A stretch of 12,303 nucleotides of DNA, from contig JAOTYV010000123.1 in assembly GCA_029861675.1 (NCBI GenBank), positions 1 to 12,303 on the forward strand, in the 5' to 3' direction. Of this stretch, positions 1 through 7,263 are shown piece by piece (position 1 is the stretch's first letter; every line of letters begins with the position of its first letter). Both the position numbers and the translations under genes were made by a program. The stretch is from Alphaproteobacteria bacterium. Its GTDB lineage: Bacteria > Pseudomonadota > Alphaproteobacteria > UBA8366. Below the pieces are notes generated by a model. The model was not told where the DNA came from. It saw nothing but the letters and a program-made list of their open reading frames with translations, and did not search any database.

Positions 1-2
1 AT

Positions 3-632
3 ACGATGGGCGCCGCCTCACGCAACCGCTTCGTTATCAACTATGGCGTGGAAGAGAGTGATAGCCTTCTAGAGGAGGCGAGGAAAAAACTGTCGATAGC
101 ACTCGACCTCGATCCCGAGGATGCCACATGCCATTGCATCAAAGGCATATCGTATTCCCTCCAAGCGAAGTTCGACCTAGCGATAGGCTCACTTACAAAA
201 GCCGTTGAATTTAATCCGAGCTCCGCAGAAGCACACTATTTTAGTGCCAGCGTACTGTATCGCGCGGGACAACCGGAGCAAGCGATTACCATGGTGGATC
301 GCGCCATACGCCTTAGTCCGAGCGACGCCCGCATCGGCGCGTTCCGGGTGATCCGCGCAGACTGCCTGTTTGATCTGGAGAAATACGATGCGTGTGCTAA
401 TTGGGCGCGACAGGCAATCCATAGCCCTAACCCAAGGGCACGTGCATACGTAACTTTAGCGGCTGCACTCGTTTTCTTGGAACGTGATGATGAAGCAAAA
501 ACAGTTCTGGAGGAGCTAAAATCCCAATTCCCCAACTTTTCATTTGCATCCGACCTGCGTTCTCGTCGGGCCGGGACGGTGGGTCGCGAGCGCTTGGTCA
601 AAGCTCTCCACCAGGTCGGATATCCGGAATGA
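3..632 (+). CDS. C-terminal TPR region of an adenylate cyclase-type protein (5' truncated by window edge)
   Basis: The reading frame is open to the left edge, so the ATG at position 6 is probably internal. The visible 208 residues are tetratricopeptide repeats: helix pairs with the usual small/large pattern at about residues 20-50, 53-88 (AKFDLAIGSLTKAVEFNP), 87-122 and 125-160. The end reads RERLVKALHQVGYPE. From memory, this ending (LRKAGLPE-like) is typical of the C-terminal TPR block of bacterial class III adenylate/guanylate cyclases and related winged-helix/TPR regulators, where it forms a protein-interaction scaffold after the catalytic domain. No catalytic domain is inside the window, so enzyme activity is an inference. 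Codon use is less GC-biased than in the genes after position 1259, which fits its place in the accessory left flank. It could also be the tail of another TPR regulator. Confidence 0.65.
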   Translation, partial: TMGAASRNRFVINYGVEESDSLLEEARKKLSIALDLDPEDATCHCIKGISYSLQAKFDLAIGSLTKAVEFNPSSAEAHYFSASVLYRAGQPEQAITMVDRAIRLSPSDARIGAFRVIRADCLFDLEKYDACANWARQAIHSPNPRARAYVTLAAALVFLERDDEAKTVLEELKSQFPNFSFASDLRSRRAGTVGRERLVKALHQVGYPE

Positions 633-677
633 ATTGTTACTGGCATTGGAATTGGCAATCGTTGGCCGAGTGTTGTG

Positions 678-868
678 AATGTCGCCTTCGAGTCACTAAC
701 GGAAGTCGAGTGCAGTCGCTTGAATGTCGGCTCCTGGGGGAAGAGCGGAAGTAATCCGTGCGAAAGCGGACTCCCGAGTTTTTCGGCTCCGCTAGAGTGG
801 CGAGTTTTTGGGGGCCGCTAGAGAGGTGGAACTAGCGTGACCACGCGAAGGCCAAGGGGGGGGACTGC
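678..868 (+). repeat. Left copy of a ~190-bp repeat, inverted relative to the copy at 9639-9826
   Basis: Read on the plus strand, this segment matches the reverse complement of 9639-9826 at roughly 85-90% identity by eye. Positions 788-838 (51 nt) are identical to the complement of 9666-9716. Each copy holds two degenerate copies of a dispersed ~30-nt motif (here 678-708 and 722-751, both pointing left), a 26-nt tandem duplication, and a G-run followed by a short C-run. No convincing gene overlaps it. The stretch 633-1010 as a whole is non-coding: this repeat, then an AT-rich hairpin and short direct repeats before the tRNA. Confidence 0.85.
775..826 (+). repeat. 26-nt unit in tandem (two units)
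   Basis: Units 775-800 and 801-826 both begin CGAGTTTTT and contain CCGCTAGAG; they differ at about six positions. The second unit runs into a small inverted repeat, CGCTAG at 816-821 and CTAGCG at 832-837 with a 10-nt spacer, and then into a G8 run (857-864) followed by CCCC after seven bases, which could fold as a hairpin. The same two units occur on the other strand at 9678-9703 and 9704-9729, so the duplication predates the spread of the larger repeat. Confidence 0.8.
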
Positions 869-901
869 ACCCCTCTCCCACGACATGCTCCACGCGGGGG
901 A

Positions 902-954
902 GCGCATTAATTATCCCCTTCAAATTAAGCGCAAATGTACCTACTGCGTACCTA
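902..954. repeat. AT-rich imperfect hairpin and paired 7-nt direct repeats beside tRNA-Leu
   Basis: Positions 902-912 (GCGCATTAATT) pair with 923-932 (AATTAAGCGC) around a 10-nt loop, with one bulged A. Right after it, GTACCTA occurs at 937-943 and again at 948-954, an 11-nt period. The cluster lies about 60 nt beyond the 3' end of the tRNA-Leu gene. Short spaced repeats in this position resemble the arm-type binding sites of tyrosine integrases that use tRNA genes as targets. No integrase gene is present, so this is at most a remnant. Confidence 0.45.
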
Positions 955-1010
955 ATCCGTGAGGGAATCGGACCGCAGCAATCAATCTCTAAGCAACCAT
1001 TTGAAATCAT

Positions 1011-1096
1011 TGGTGCCCCCGGGGAGACTCGAACTCCCACTCCCAAAGGGAACGTGATTTTGAGTCACGCGCGTCTACCAGTTCCGCCACAGGGGC
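1011..1096 (-). tRNA. tRNA-Leu (anticodon CAA)
   Basis: The 86-nt minus-strand gene folds as a class II tRNA. The acceptor strands GCCCCTG and CGGGGGC pair over seven positions, and A73 is followed by an encoded CCA (1011-1013 on the complement). The D-arm contains the Leu-type string GGTAGACGC. The anticodon stem is CGTGA/TCACG with loop CTCAAAA, giving anticodon CAA (1060-1062) for UUG codons. The long variable arm and a GGGAG-TTCGAGT-CTCCC T-arm complete the gene. Its 3' end points left into the repeat-rich flank, as expected for a tRNA serving as an integration site. Confidence 0.95.
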
Positions 1097-1114
1097 GCCC
1101 ATGCGGGCGGCCCC

Positions 1115-1142
1115 ACTATACGCCCGCCGCGATGCCGGTCAA
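1115..1142 (-). promoter_or_regulatory. Probable sigma-70-type promoter of tRNA-Leu
   Basis: On the minus strand, TTGACC (complement of 1137-1142) and TATAGT (complement of 1115-1120) are 16 nt apart, close to the housekeeping consensus. The -10 box ends about 18 nt before the first base of the tRNA. A run of G and C follows the -10 box, as is common at stringently controlled stable-RNA promoters. Confidence 0.7.
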
Positions 1143-1258
1143 CGGGCAGGTTTGCCACGGATCGGGAAAGCCGCTCCGCCGCCGCCGCTTCAATCTACCT
1201 CTCGCGATTTCAGCGCACGCGGCGTAATGTGCGGCGCGGACGGATAGGGGGACGGTGC

Positions 1259-1717
1259 ATGCTGGGATACGACGCGCCGAAGGAAGATGTCGAGGCGATC
1301 CGGGACTGGTTCGCAACATGGCACGGCCATGTGGATGCGGTGAATTTTACGGCGTCCCGCGACTTGTTCGATGCCGATGTCATCGGTTTCGGTACCTTCA
1401 TGGATACCGTCGAAGGGCTGGACAATCTCGAGCAGCAGCAATGGCGGTCAATCTGGCCGACCATCGAAGATTTTCGATTCAACCTCGAGACGCTGCGGGC
1501 CGGCGTGTCCAAGGATCGCTGCCTGGCGTTTGGCGTCATTACCTGGCAGTCCACCGGGACCGACGAATCCGGTCGCCCGTATTCCCGGCCGGGCCGCGCC
1601 ACTGTCCTGTTCGGACGCGCAAATCCCGGGGAGCCCTGGAAGGGCCTGCACACGCATATCTCCTTGAATCCAGGCACGCCGCAGCGCTCCCATGGCGCGC
1701 GGGCGGAGACCCGGTAG
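1259..1717 (+). CDS. NTF2/SnoaL-like fold protein
   Basis: This 152-residue protein has the length and pattern of the SnoaL-like/NTF2 superfamily: an amphipathic helix near the start (DVEAIRDWFATWHGHV), a W-containing middle, then beta strands with a W-x-S-x-G segment (residues about 97-101) and the ending WKGLHTHISLNP. Family members bind small molecules or act as ketosteroid isomerase-like enzymes, and many have no known substrate. The paired histidines in HTH near the end are typical of the cluster but do not fix a reaction. I chose the ATG at 1259 because a G-rich ribosome-binding site (AGGGGGA) lies just upstream; a GTG at 1229 is in frame but has no such site. The next gene starts 12 nt after the stop, suggesting co-transcription. 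Confidence 0.75.
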   Translation: MLGYDAPKEDVEAIRDWFATWHGHVDAVNFTASRDLFDADVIGFGTFMDTVEGLDNLEQQQWRSIWPTIEDFRFNLETLRAGVSKDRCLAFGVITWQSTGTDESGRPYSRPGRATVLFGRANPGEPWKGLHTHISLNPGTPQRSHGARAETR

Positions 1718-1729
1718 TCCGGGACGCAG

Positions 1730-3508
1730 ATGGCGACGGGTTGGATCGGCATTCCGGCGGGGGATAAGGCGACCCTGGAGCTGGCGCTTAGGTTCCACGA
1801 CGACGGTGAATTGACCGCCGCCATGGCTCTGTACCGGGCCTTGCTGCAAAGCCATCCGGATCAAGGGGAAATTTGGGGCCTGCTGGGCAGTGCGCTTCGA
1901 ATGACCGGCGAAGCGGCCGAGGCGGTGCAATCCTTGGAAAATGGCGTCAATCATGCGCCGGACCGGTTCGATATGAAGGCGGAACTGGCGATCGCGATGT
2001 CCGAAGCGGGTCATCACGCGGAAGCGGCGGACAAGCTCAACGGGTTGCTGCCGGTGCTGCGGTCGTCCGGGCAAGACGAGGCGGTGGTGTATGCGGCGCT
2101 CGGCGATGTGTCGCTGGCGCTGGAAAACTACGACGAAGCGATCGCCCATTACCGGACGGCGCTGGAAAAAGACCCGGACAACGCCGTCGCGTGCGAAAAC
2201 CTGGCCACGGCATTGCAATGCGATGGCCAATTCGACGCGGCGATCGCCACCTGCCAGGCTATGCTCGACCGGGATCCGGACAACGTTTCCGTTCTCACGG
2301 GCCTGGGCGCCGTATTGCGGGAATCAGGCCGGCCGGAAGAGTCGCTGGAGCCGCTCGAGCGGGCGATCACGCTCGAGCCGCACGATGCGACGGCGATGGC
2401 CAGCCTCGGCCTCTCGCTGCGGCAGCTACGGCGGAAGGAGGAATCGGAAAAGGCATTTCGCGGCGCCTTGTCCCGCGACCCGACCGATGCCGCAAGCTGG
2501 AACGCGCTGGCCGAGCTGTTGCGCGACGACTTCAAACTGACCGAAGCGCTGCGCGCGCATGAATCCGCCGTGAAGGCGAATGACCGGGATCCCGATCTCC
2601 ATTTGAATTATGGCCGGACCTTGATGCTGTCGGGGGATTTGGAACGAGGATTCGCGGAGCTGGAGTGGCGCCCGGCTCAACGCGCGTTCGCGGGCCGGAC
2701 CCTCGAGGGTCCCGCCTGGAACGGCGCCGACCCTATGGGCAAGACCATATTGCTGCACGCCGAACACGGTTTCGGCGACGCCATCAAGTTCTCACGCTAT
2801 GCGTTGCAACTGGCATTGTCGGGCGCCACGGTTATACTCGCGTGCCCGGAGCCCTTGGCCGGGTTGCTCGCTACCCTCGACGGTCCGGTTGGAACCGTCT
2901 CCAGCCTGGACGACGCGCCGCCCTATGACTTTCACGCACCCCTGATGAGCCTGCCGCATTTCATGCGCACGACTTTGGCAACGATACCGTCGGAAACGCC
3001 CTATCTTTGCGTGCCGCCCGGCGCGGAATCACCCCTGCCGGAGGATGCGGAAAGACGCCGGATCGGCATCACCTGGGCCAGCGATCCGGACCATCCGGCG
3101 GATGACGACCGGTCGGCGCCGTTGAATCGCCTGTCGCCGATGTTCGACCTCCCCCGCACCGAATGGATCAGCCTTCAGACCGGTCCCCCGGACGAGCAAT
3201 TGACCGACACCTATCTGCCGATCACCGATATCGCCCCGACGCTCGACCGCTTCGCCCATATGGCGGCGGTAATCGCCGACCTCGACCTTGTCATCAGCGT
3301 CGACACCGCGGCCGCCCATCTTGCCGGCGCGCTGGGCCGGCCGGTCTGGCTCATGCTGCCGTACATGCCGGACGGAAGCTGGATGACCGTCCGAACCGAC
3401 TCGCCATGGTATCCGACCATGCGCCTCTTCCGGCAGCCCCGTCCGGGCGATTGGCAGTCGGTGGCCTTCGACGTGCGCACCGCGCTGCGGGAGCATTGGC
3501 AGAACTGA
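1730..3508 (+). CDS. TPR protein with C-terminal glycosyltransferase-like domain
   Basis: The 592-residue protein has about eight tetratricopeptide repeats over residues 15-310 (for example YDEAIAHYRTALEKDPDN near 136-153). A Rossmann-type domain related to the ADP-heptose/O-GlcNAc transferase superfamily (GT-B fold) follows from about 335 to the end. The domain shows HAEHGFGDAIKFSRYA, the strand RRRIGITWAS, WISLQTGP, and the late block DLVISVDTAAAHLAGALGRPVWLMLP typical of the nucleotide-sugar side. Such TPR-transferase fusions are common in Alphaproteobacteria and are thought to modify proteins or surface glycans; the substrate here is unknown. No signal peptide or membrane segment is visible, so it is probably cytoplasmic. 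The ATG at 1730 follows the NTF2-like stop by 12 nt. The stop shares one base with the next start (TGATG), indicating translational coupling. Confidence 0.85.
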   Translation: MATGWIGIPAGDKATLELALRFHDDGELTAAMALYRALLQSHPDQGEIWGLLGSALRMTGEAAEAVQSLENGVNHAPDRFDMKAELAIAMSEAGHHAEAADKLNGLLPVLRSSGQDEAVVYAALGDVSLALENYDEAIAHYRTALEKDPDNAVACENLATALQCDGQFDAAIATCQAMLDRDPDNVSVLTGLGAVLRESGRPEESLEPLERAITLEPHDATAMASLGLSLRQLRRKEESEKAFRGALSRDPTDAASWNALAELLRDDFKLTEALRAHESAVKANDRDPDLHLNYGRTLMLSGDLERGFAELEWRPAQRAFAGRTLEGPAWNGADPMGKTILLHAEHGFGDAIKFSRYALQLALSGATVILACPEPLAGLLATLDGPVGTVSSLDDAPPYDFHAPLMSLPHFMRTTLATIPSETPYLCVPPGAESPLPEDAERRRIGITWASDPDHPADDDRSAPLNRLSPMFDLPRTEWISLQTGPPDEQLTDTYLPITDIAPTLDRFAHMAAVIADLDLVISVDTAAAHLAGALGRPVWLMLPYMPDGSWMTVRTDSPWYPTMRLFRQPRPGDWQSVAFDVRTALREHWQN

Positions 3509-4089
3509 TGCTGCGCCGAACCTACGACTGGACCATGAGCTTGGCCGGCCACCCGCATGCGATCTGGTGGCTCGCCTTGCTCACCTGCGCCGAAAGCGTC
3601 TTCTTCCCGATTCCCCCTGACGTCCTCATCATTCCGATGGTCCTGGCGGCGCGTACCCAAGCGTGGCGGATCGCCGCGATCGTAACCACCGCATCGGTTG
3701 TCGGCGGATTGCTCGGCTATGGCGCCGGATTCTTCCTGTATGAAGAGATCGGCAAACCGATCATCGAATTTTACGGATACGCGGCCAAATACGACACTTT
3801 TCAGGGCTGGTATAGCGAACATGGCGCCTGGATTGTCGCCGCTGGCGGTTTTACACCGATTCCCTACAAGGTGATCACCATCGCATCCGGCGTGGCGAAC
3901 CTCGACCTCACCACATTCATGGTGGTTTCCGTGCTCAGCCGCGGCGCCCGCTTCCTTATTGTCTGTGCGTTGTTGTGGCGGTTCGGTCCGCCGATCCGCC
4001 GCTTTATCGAGGCGCGCCTGGGCCTGCTCGCCATGGTTTTCTTCGTCCTGTTGTTTTTAGGCTTCATCGTGGTCAAATACCTGGTCTAG
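3508..4089 (+). CDS. YqaA/DedA-family (SNARE-associated) inner membrane protein
   Basis: The 193-residue protein is strongly hydrophobic, with about four membrane segments. It shows the DedA-superfamily landmarks: an acidic residue and proline-rich re-entrant region (E29, FPIPPD at 33-38), the glycine-rich GGLLGYGAG (66-74), and FTPIPYKVITIASG (115-128). DedA relatives are linked to phospholipid (undecaprenyl-phosphate or phosphatidylethanolamine) flipping and envelope homeostasis; the YqaA branch is shorter and less studied. The start is set by the TGATG overlap with the upstream gene. An in-frame upstream extension overlaps the glycosyltransferase gene and lacks family features. dsbB follows after 14 nt. 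Confidence 0.88.
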   Translation: MLRRTYDWTMSLAGHPHAIWWLALLTCAESVFFPIPPDVLIIPMVLAARTQAWRIAAIVTTASVVGGLLGYGAGFFLYEEIGKPIIEFYGYAAKYDTFQGWYSEHGAWIVAAGGFTPIPYKVITIASGVANLDLTTFMVVSVLSRGARFLIVCALLWRFGPPIRRFIEARLGLLAMVFFVLLFLGFIVVKYLV

Positions 4090-4103
4090 GAGATCGATGC
4101 GAC

Positions 4104-4637
4104 ATGACCGCGTCCGGCCGAAACATCGTGCACAGCCTCGCCGCCGACCGACCGCTGCCCGTCCTGGCGGCCCTCGCCGCCGCGACCCTTGCCATCGCTT
4201 ATGCGTCGCAATATCTCGGCGGGTTGGAGCCGTGCCAATTATGCCTGTATCAGCGTTGGCCGTGGTGGGCGGTGTTGGCGATTGCCGGAACCGGGCTCTG
4301 GCCAAAGACCAATGACCGGCTCCGCCGGGCGCTCACCGGACTTTGTGGCGGCATCCTTCTCGGCGGCGCGGCGCTGGCCTTTTTCCATGCGGGCGTCGAA
4401 CAAGGATGGTGGGAAGGCTTGGCCAGCTGCGGCGGCGGTTCGGTGCCGGGCTCGCTGGCGGAAATGCAGAAAATGCTGAACCAACCCATCGTCCGCTGCG
4501 ATCAGCCTGCCTGGACGCTGTTCGGCGTTTCGATGGCCGGGTATAATGGTTTGGCATCTTTGCTGATCGGTGGATGGGCGGTCCGGATGGCGGCCGCGCG
4601 CGGCAAAAGCCGCCAACAAGGATTGGCCGATGGCTGA
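4104..4637 (+). CDS. dsbB: Disulfide bond formation protein DsbB
   Basis: DsbB reoxidises the periplasmic thiol oxidase DsbA and passes the electrons to ubiquinone in the inner membrane. The 177-residue protein has four hydrophobic segments. The first redox pair is C44-Q-L-C47, followed by the conserved YQRWPWW stretch. The second pair in the next periplasmic loop is C109 and C132, the arrangement known from E. coli DsbB. The ATG at 4104 follows a good ribosome-binding site (AGGAGAT at 4088-4094); longer in-frame starts would run back into the YqaA gene. The 3' end overlaps the coq7 start by 8 nt. Being beside a ubiquinone-synthesis gene makes biochemical sense, since quinone is its electron acceptor. 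Confidence 0.93.
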   Translation: MTASGRNIVHSLAADRPLPVLAALAAATLAIAYASQYLGGLEPCQLCLYQRWPWWAVLAIAGTGLWPKTNDRLRRALTGLCGGILLGGAALAFFHAGVEQGWWEGLASCGGGSVPGSLAEMQKMLNQPIVRCDQPAWTLFGVSMAGYNGLASLLIGGWAVRMAAARGKSRQQGLADG

Positions 4638-5193
4638 ACCCACAAGCTTCACAGGCCCGAAATATCTGCCCGGCGATCGCCGGCCGGAAGACGAGAATGC
4701 GGCAATGGTCCGGGTCGACCATGCGGGCGAATACGGCGCGGCCCGGATCTATGCGGGGCAGCTAGCGGTTCTCGGCAATCGCCCGGTCGCAAAAACCATC
4801 CGTCAAATGGCCGACCAGGAACAGCGTCATCTGGAGCGGTTCGACACGCTTGTCGCCGAACGCCGGGTTCGCCCGACCGTGCTGTCTCCGCTCTGGCACG
4901 CCGCCGGCTGGCTGTTGGGCGCCGGAACCGCCCTGCTCGGCGAACGCGCCGCCATGGCGTGTACCGTCGCGGTGGAAGAGGTGATCGACGAGCACTACGC
5001 CCAACAGGCCGACCGACTCGGTGACCGCGACCCGGAACTGAAATCGGTCGTCGAGGAATTCCGCCAGGACGAATTGGAACACCGCGACACCGCCCTGGCC
5101 CATGGCGCCGAGCGGGCCGCCGGGTACCCGGTCTTGGCGGGCGCCATCAAGGCGGGTGCACGGCTGGCCATCCGGCTGTCGCAACGCTGGTAG
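4630..5193 (+). CDS. coq7: Demethoxyubiquinone hydroxylase (COQ7 family)
   Basis: This di-iron monooxygenase hydroxylates 5-demethoxyubiquinol in the second-last step of ubiquinone synthesis, as a peripheral membrane protein. The 187 residues match the short bacterial COQ7 form. All expected iron ligands are visible: E34 in RVDHAGEYGA, E64 and H67 in EQRHLERF, E116 in VAVEEVIDEHY, and E148 and H151 in RQDELEHRDTA. A hydrophobic stretch at about 87-112 fits the membrane-facing helix. The ATG at 4630 overlaps the dsbB end by 8 nt and follows AAGGA at 4618-4622. It is the last gene of the plus-strand unit; the convergent HNH gene ends 12 nt beyond, with no clear terminator between them. Confidence 0.95.
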   Translation: MAEPTSFTGPKYLPGDRRPEDENAAMVRVDHAGEYGAARIYAGQLAVLGNRPVAKTIRQMADQEQRHLERFDTLVAERRVRPTVLSPLWHAAGWLLGAGTALLGERAAMACTVAVEEVIDEHYAQQADRLGDRDPELKSVVEEFRQDELEHRDTALAHGAERAAGYPVLAGAIKAGARLAIRLSQRW

Positions 5194-5205
5194 GGCGCAC
5201 GCCTC

Positions 5206-5814
5206 CTACGACGGATCAAGTTCGGTATCCCAATAGAGAAAATCGCGCCAACTCTCGTGCAGAAAATTGGGCGGAAAGGCGCGGCCGTTTTCCTGCAGCT
5301 CCCAAACCGACGGCTGACGCGGCGTGCGAAACGGGTACAAGCCCCCTTCGGTCGGCATGCGGCCGCCCTTTCGCAAATTGCACGGCGCACACGCGGAAAC
5401 CACGTTGCCCCAGGTGGTGCGGCCACCCCGGGAGCGCGGCACCACATGGTCGAATGTCAGTTCGTGGGTCGGAAATCCACTGCCGCAGTACTGGCACATG
5501 AACCGGTCGCGCAAGAATACGTTAAACCGCGTGAATGCCGGCCGGCGGGCCTGGGATACATATTCCTTGAGTGAAATGACGCTGGGCAACGGCAGTTCGA
5601 AGGACGGCGAGCGCACGACGCGGTCATATTCCGACACCACGTTCACCCGGTCGGTAACCACCGCCTTGACGGTTTCCTGCCAGGGCCACAGCGACAGCGG
5701 AAAATAGCTGAGCGGCCGGAAATCGGCATTCAACACCAGCGCTGGACAATTATCGAACGACACGCGCACCTCGATTTCGGTTCCCGCCGCGCGATCGCCT
5801 CCGCTGCCGATCAC
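5206..5814 (-). CDS. HNH endonuclease family protein
   Basis: The 202-residue protein carries a complete HNH nuclease motif in its second half. Zinc-type pairs C107-x2-C110 and C142-x2-C145 flank the catalytic D122-H123 (FDHVVPRSRGG), and N137 sits in TTWGN. The N-terminal half begins with the block PALVLNADFRPLSYFPLSLW, which I recall from a widespread HNH family in Alphaproteobacteria and Cyanobacteria that is not part of restriction systems or homing introns. Its biological substrate is not established. The GTG at 5814 gives the longest product, but no clear ribosome-binding site precedes it. In-frame GTG codons at 5769 and 5763 would start nearer the conserved block, so the start is uncertain. 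It is convergent with coq7. Confidence 0.88.
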   Translation of the reverse strand: MIGSGGDRAAGTEIEVRVSFDNCPALVLNADFRPLSYFPLSLWPWQETVKAVVTDRVNVVSEYDRVVRSPSFELPLPSVISLKEYVSQARRPAFTRFNVFLRDRFMCQYCGSGFPTHELTFDHVVPRSRGGRTTWGNVVSACAPCNLRKGGRMPTEGGLYPFRTPRQPSVWELQENGRAFPPNFLHESWRDFLYWDTELDPS

Positions 5815-5862
5815 GCGAATCTAGATCAATTCAAGCCCGTTTCGACCGCCCTCTGATAGCCG

Positions 5863-5879
5863 AAAAGCCGGAATCCGGC
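5863..5879 (-). terminator. Probable short intrinsic terminator after the alkA-esterase-Ada-like operon
   Basis: On the minus strand, GCCGG-ATT-CCGGC is followed directly by TTTT. It lies about 26 nt after the stop of the Ada-like gene and before the HNH start at 5814. The stem is only five base pairs, so strength is uncertain. Confidence 0.5.
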
Positions 5880-5904
5880 AAGGCGCGGGCGGCGCGGCGA
5901 TTCT

Positions 5905-6543
5905 TCACGGCTGTGTTACGGCCGCCGCGGCGCTCGCATGCACAATCGGCCGATACCCGCCGCGCAACGCCGCAACCGCAGCCGGTGGCGTCAAGACGGT
6001 CACGAGCCCGCCGGCCGGCCGTGGCCGCGCCGCCCAATATCCCTCCGGCGACCAGGGCAATAACCGTTGATTCAACAATAAATGTGGGTGCTGCCCGGCC
6101 AAAAGGTAAGTGCCGTCCGGCAGATCATCCACCGGCGCCGACCAGACGCGCTGCCGCCGGGTCCGGCGATCGACCCGTTCCCCATGCAGCCGGGCGTCCA
6201 TCTCGCCGGCCCGCGGCAAGGCCGGTTCGCCATGACCCGCCTGCCACGCGGCGCACCAGTCCCGGTAGGCGCGCCGCCGGCATTCGTAGCAGGGCCGATG
6301 CCCCGCCGCGATCGCCACCGCCTCGTCGAAGAAAAACAGCTCGGTGTAGCGGTGCGGCGTCATCGGCACCCGCTTGCGGCCACGAAAACAGAGCAAGCAG
6401 ATGATCCAGGCCTTGTGCTTCCAGCGGCTGCGCCCGAGCTGGCGCCGGTCGTCATGCAGGATCCCGCGATTGCCCATGAACTGGCCGCGCGCCGCCACCG
6501 CGACGATATCGCCGGTCGGCGTGACGCGGTTTTGCAGCACCAT
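5905..6543 (-). CDS. Uncharacterised protein with Ada-like four-cysteine zinc site
   Basis: I recognise this 212-residue protein as a recurrent alphaproteobacterial family without a known function. It has C49-x2-C52 and C85-x2-C88. The second pair sits in a block, ELFFFDEAVAIAAGHRPC followed by YECRR, that closely resembles the N-terminal metal-binding domain of the Ada methyltransferase (sequence ASEALAAGFRPCKRC in E. coli, with zinc cysteines 38, 42, 69 and 72). Order and spacing are similar: 32 residues lie between the inner cysteines here, 26 in Ada. The rest, including DLPDGTYLLAG and VAALRGGYRPIVHASA near the end, has no domain I can name; no AraC or methyltransferase module follows. 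The ATG at 6543 follows GAAGGGG, 11 nt after the esterase stop. It is the third gene of a probable operon headed by an AlkA-type glycosylase, so a role in DNA damage or zinc-dependent nucleic-acid binding is possible but inferred. Confidence 0.7.
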   Translation of the reverse strand: MVLQNRVTPTGDIVAVAARGQFMGNRGILHDDRRQLGRSRWKHKAWIICLLCFRGRKRVPMTPHRYTELFFFDEAVAIAAGHRPCYECRRRAYRDWCAAWQAGHGEPALPRAGEMDARLHGERVDRRTRRQRVWSAPVDDLPDGTYLLAGQHPHLLLNQRLLPWSPEGYWAARPRPAGGLVTVLTPPAAVAALRGGYRPIVHASAAAAVTQP

Positions 6544-6554
6544 GGCCCGCCCCT

Positions 6555-7217
6555 TCAGCCGGTAAGGACTCGCTGCAAAAACGCCGCGCCGCGCACCAAC
6601 CCGTTCTGATCGATGCCGTGGCCGATGCCCGGGCAGACATGGGACTCCACGTCGATTCCCGCCGCGGTCAGACCGGCTTCCGCCTGCGCCATCGAGTCGA
6701 ACGGCACCATTTCATCCATGTCGCCATGCGCCAGCAAGACCGGCGGTTTCGTCTTGATTTCCTCCGGCAACAGGTCCGGCGCAATGAGGCGGCCGGAAAA
6801 CCCGACGATCCCGGCGAGCTGGCGTTCCCGGCGCGGACCTACATAAAGGCTCATCATCGTGCCCTGGCTGAATCCCACCAGCGCCAGCCGGTCCTCACTC
6901 AAACCCGCAGTTTCCAGTTCCCGGTCGATGAACGCATTCAGTGCCGGCGCCGCCGCCCGGACACCGGCCAACACCGTTTCGGGAGACCGGTCCTGCACGC
7001 TGAACCACTGGTAGCCATACGGCGCCATGTCACAGGGAAAGGGCGCGTTCGGCGAGACGAAGGCCGCGTTCGGCAGCACCTCCGCCCAATGCGGCGCGAG
7101 GCCGATAAGATCCTGCCCGTCGGCCCCGAGGCCGTGCAACAGGATGACCAGTTGCTCCGGAGGGCCGCCGGCGGCGGGTCCGAATCGCGGACCGTCGAGT
7201 TCGAGAAGGTTGGACAT
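6555..7217 (-). CDS. Alpha/beta hydrolase, phospholipase/carboxylesterase family
   Basis: The 220-residue protein has the size and motifs of the carboxylesterase/acyl-protein thioesterase-like group, cytoplasmic serine hydrolases acting on short-chain or acyl esters. The oxyanion-hole region is LLHGLGADGQDL (27-37), the nucleophile S117 lies in GFSQG, the acid is D168 in HGDMDEMVP, and the base is H200 in GIGHG, so the triad looks complete. No signal peptide is seen. I chose the ATG at 7217 (MSNLLELDGPRFGP) because homologues start near it; the longer frame to 7307 would overlap the upstream glycosylase gene and adds a low-complexity leader. The gap to the upstream gene is 46 nt and to the downstream gene 11 nt, so all three are likely co-transcribed. 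The natural substrate is unknown. Confidence 0.88.
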   Translation of the reverse strand: MSNLLELDGPRFGPAAGGPPEQLVILLHGLGADGQDLIGLAPHWAEVLPNAAFVSPNAPFPCDMAPYGYQWFSVQDRSPETVLAGVRAAAPALNAFIDRELETAGLSEDRLALVGFSQGTMMSLYVGPRRERQLAGIVGFSGRLIAPDLLPEEIKTKPPVLLAHGDMDEMVPFDSMAQAEAGLTAAGIDVESHVCPGIGHGIDQNGLVRGAAFLQRVLTG

Positions 7218-7263
7218 TTCGGCGTGTCTTTCGGTAACGGACGGGGCCCGCCCCGGGAAAACG

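Noticed and set aside
236..658. Minus-strand open frame opposite the TPR gene
   Set aside because: It is a shadow of the TPR frame, rich in Arg and Ser, with no family features.
700..868. Considered as a CRISPR array or integron attC site
   Set aside because: There are only two 26-nt units with no spacers between them, and the attC core sequences are absent.
1448..2230. Long minus-strand open frame (260 codons) opposite the NTF2-like and TPR genes
   Set aside because: It spans two well-supported plus-strand genes, is Arg/Gln-rich and resembles no family; long antisense frames are expected at this GC content.
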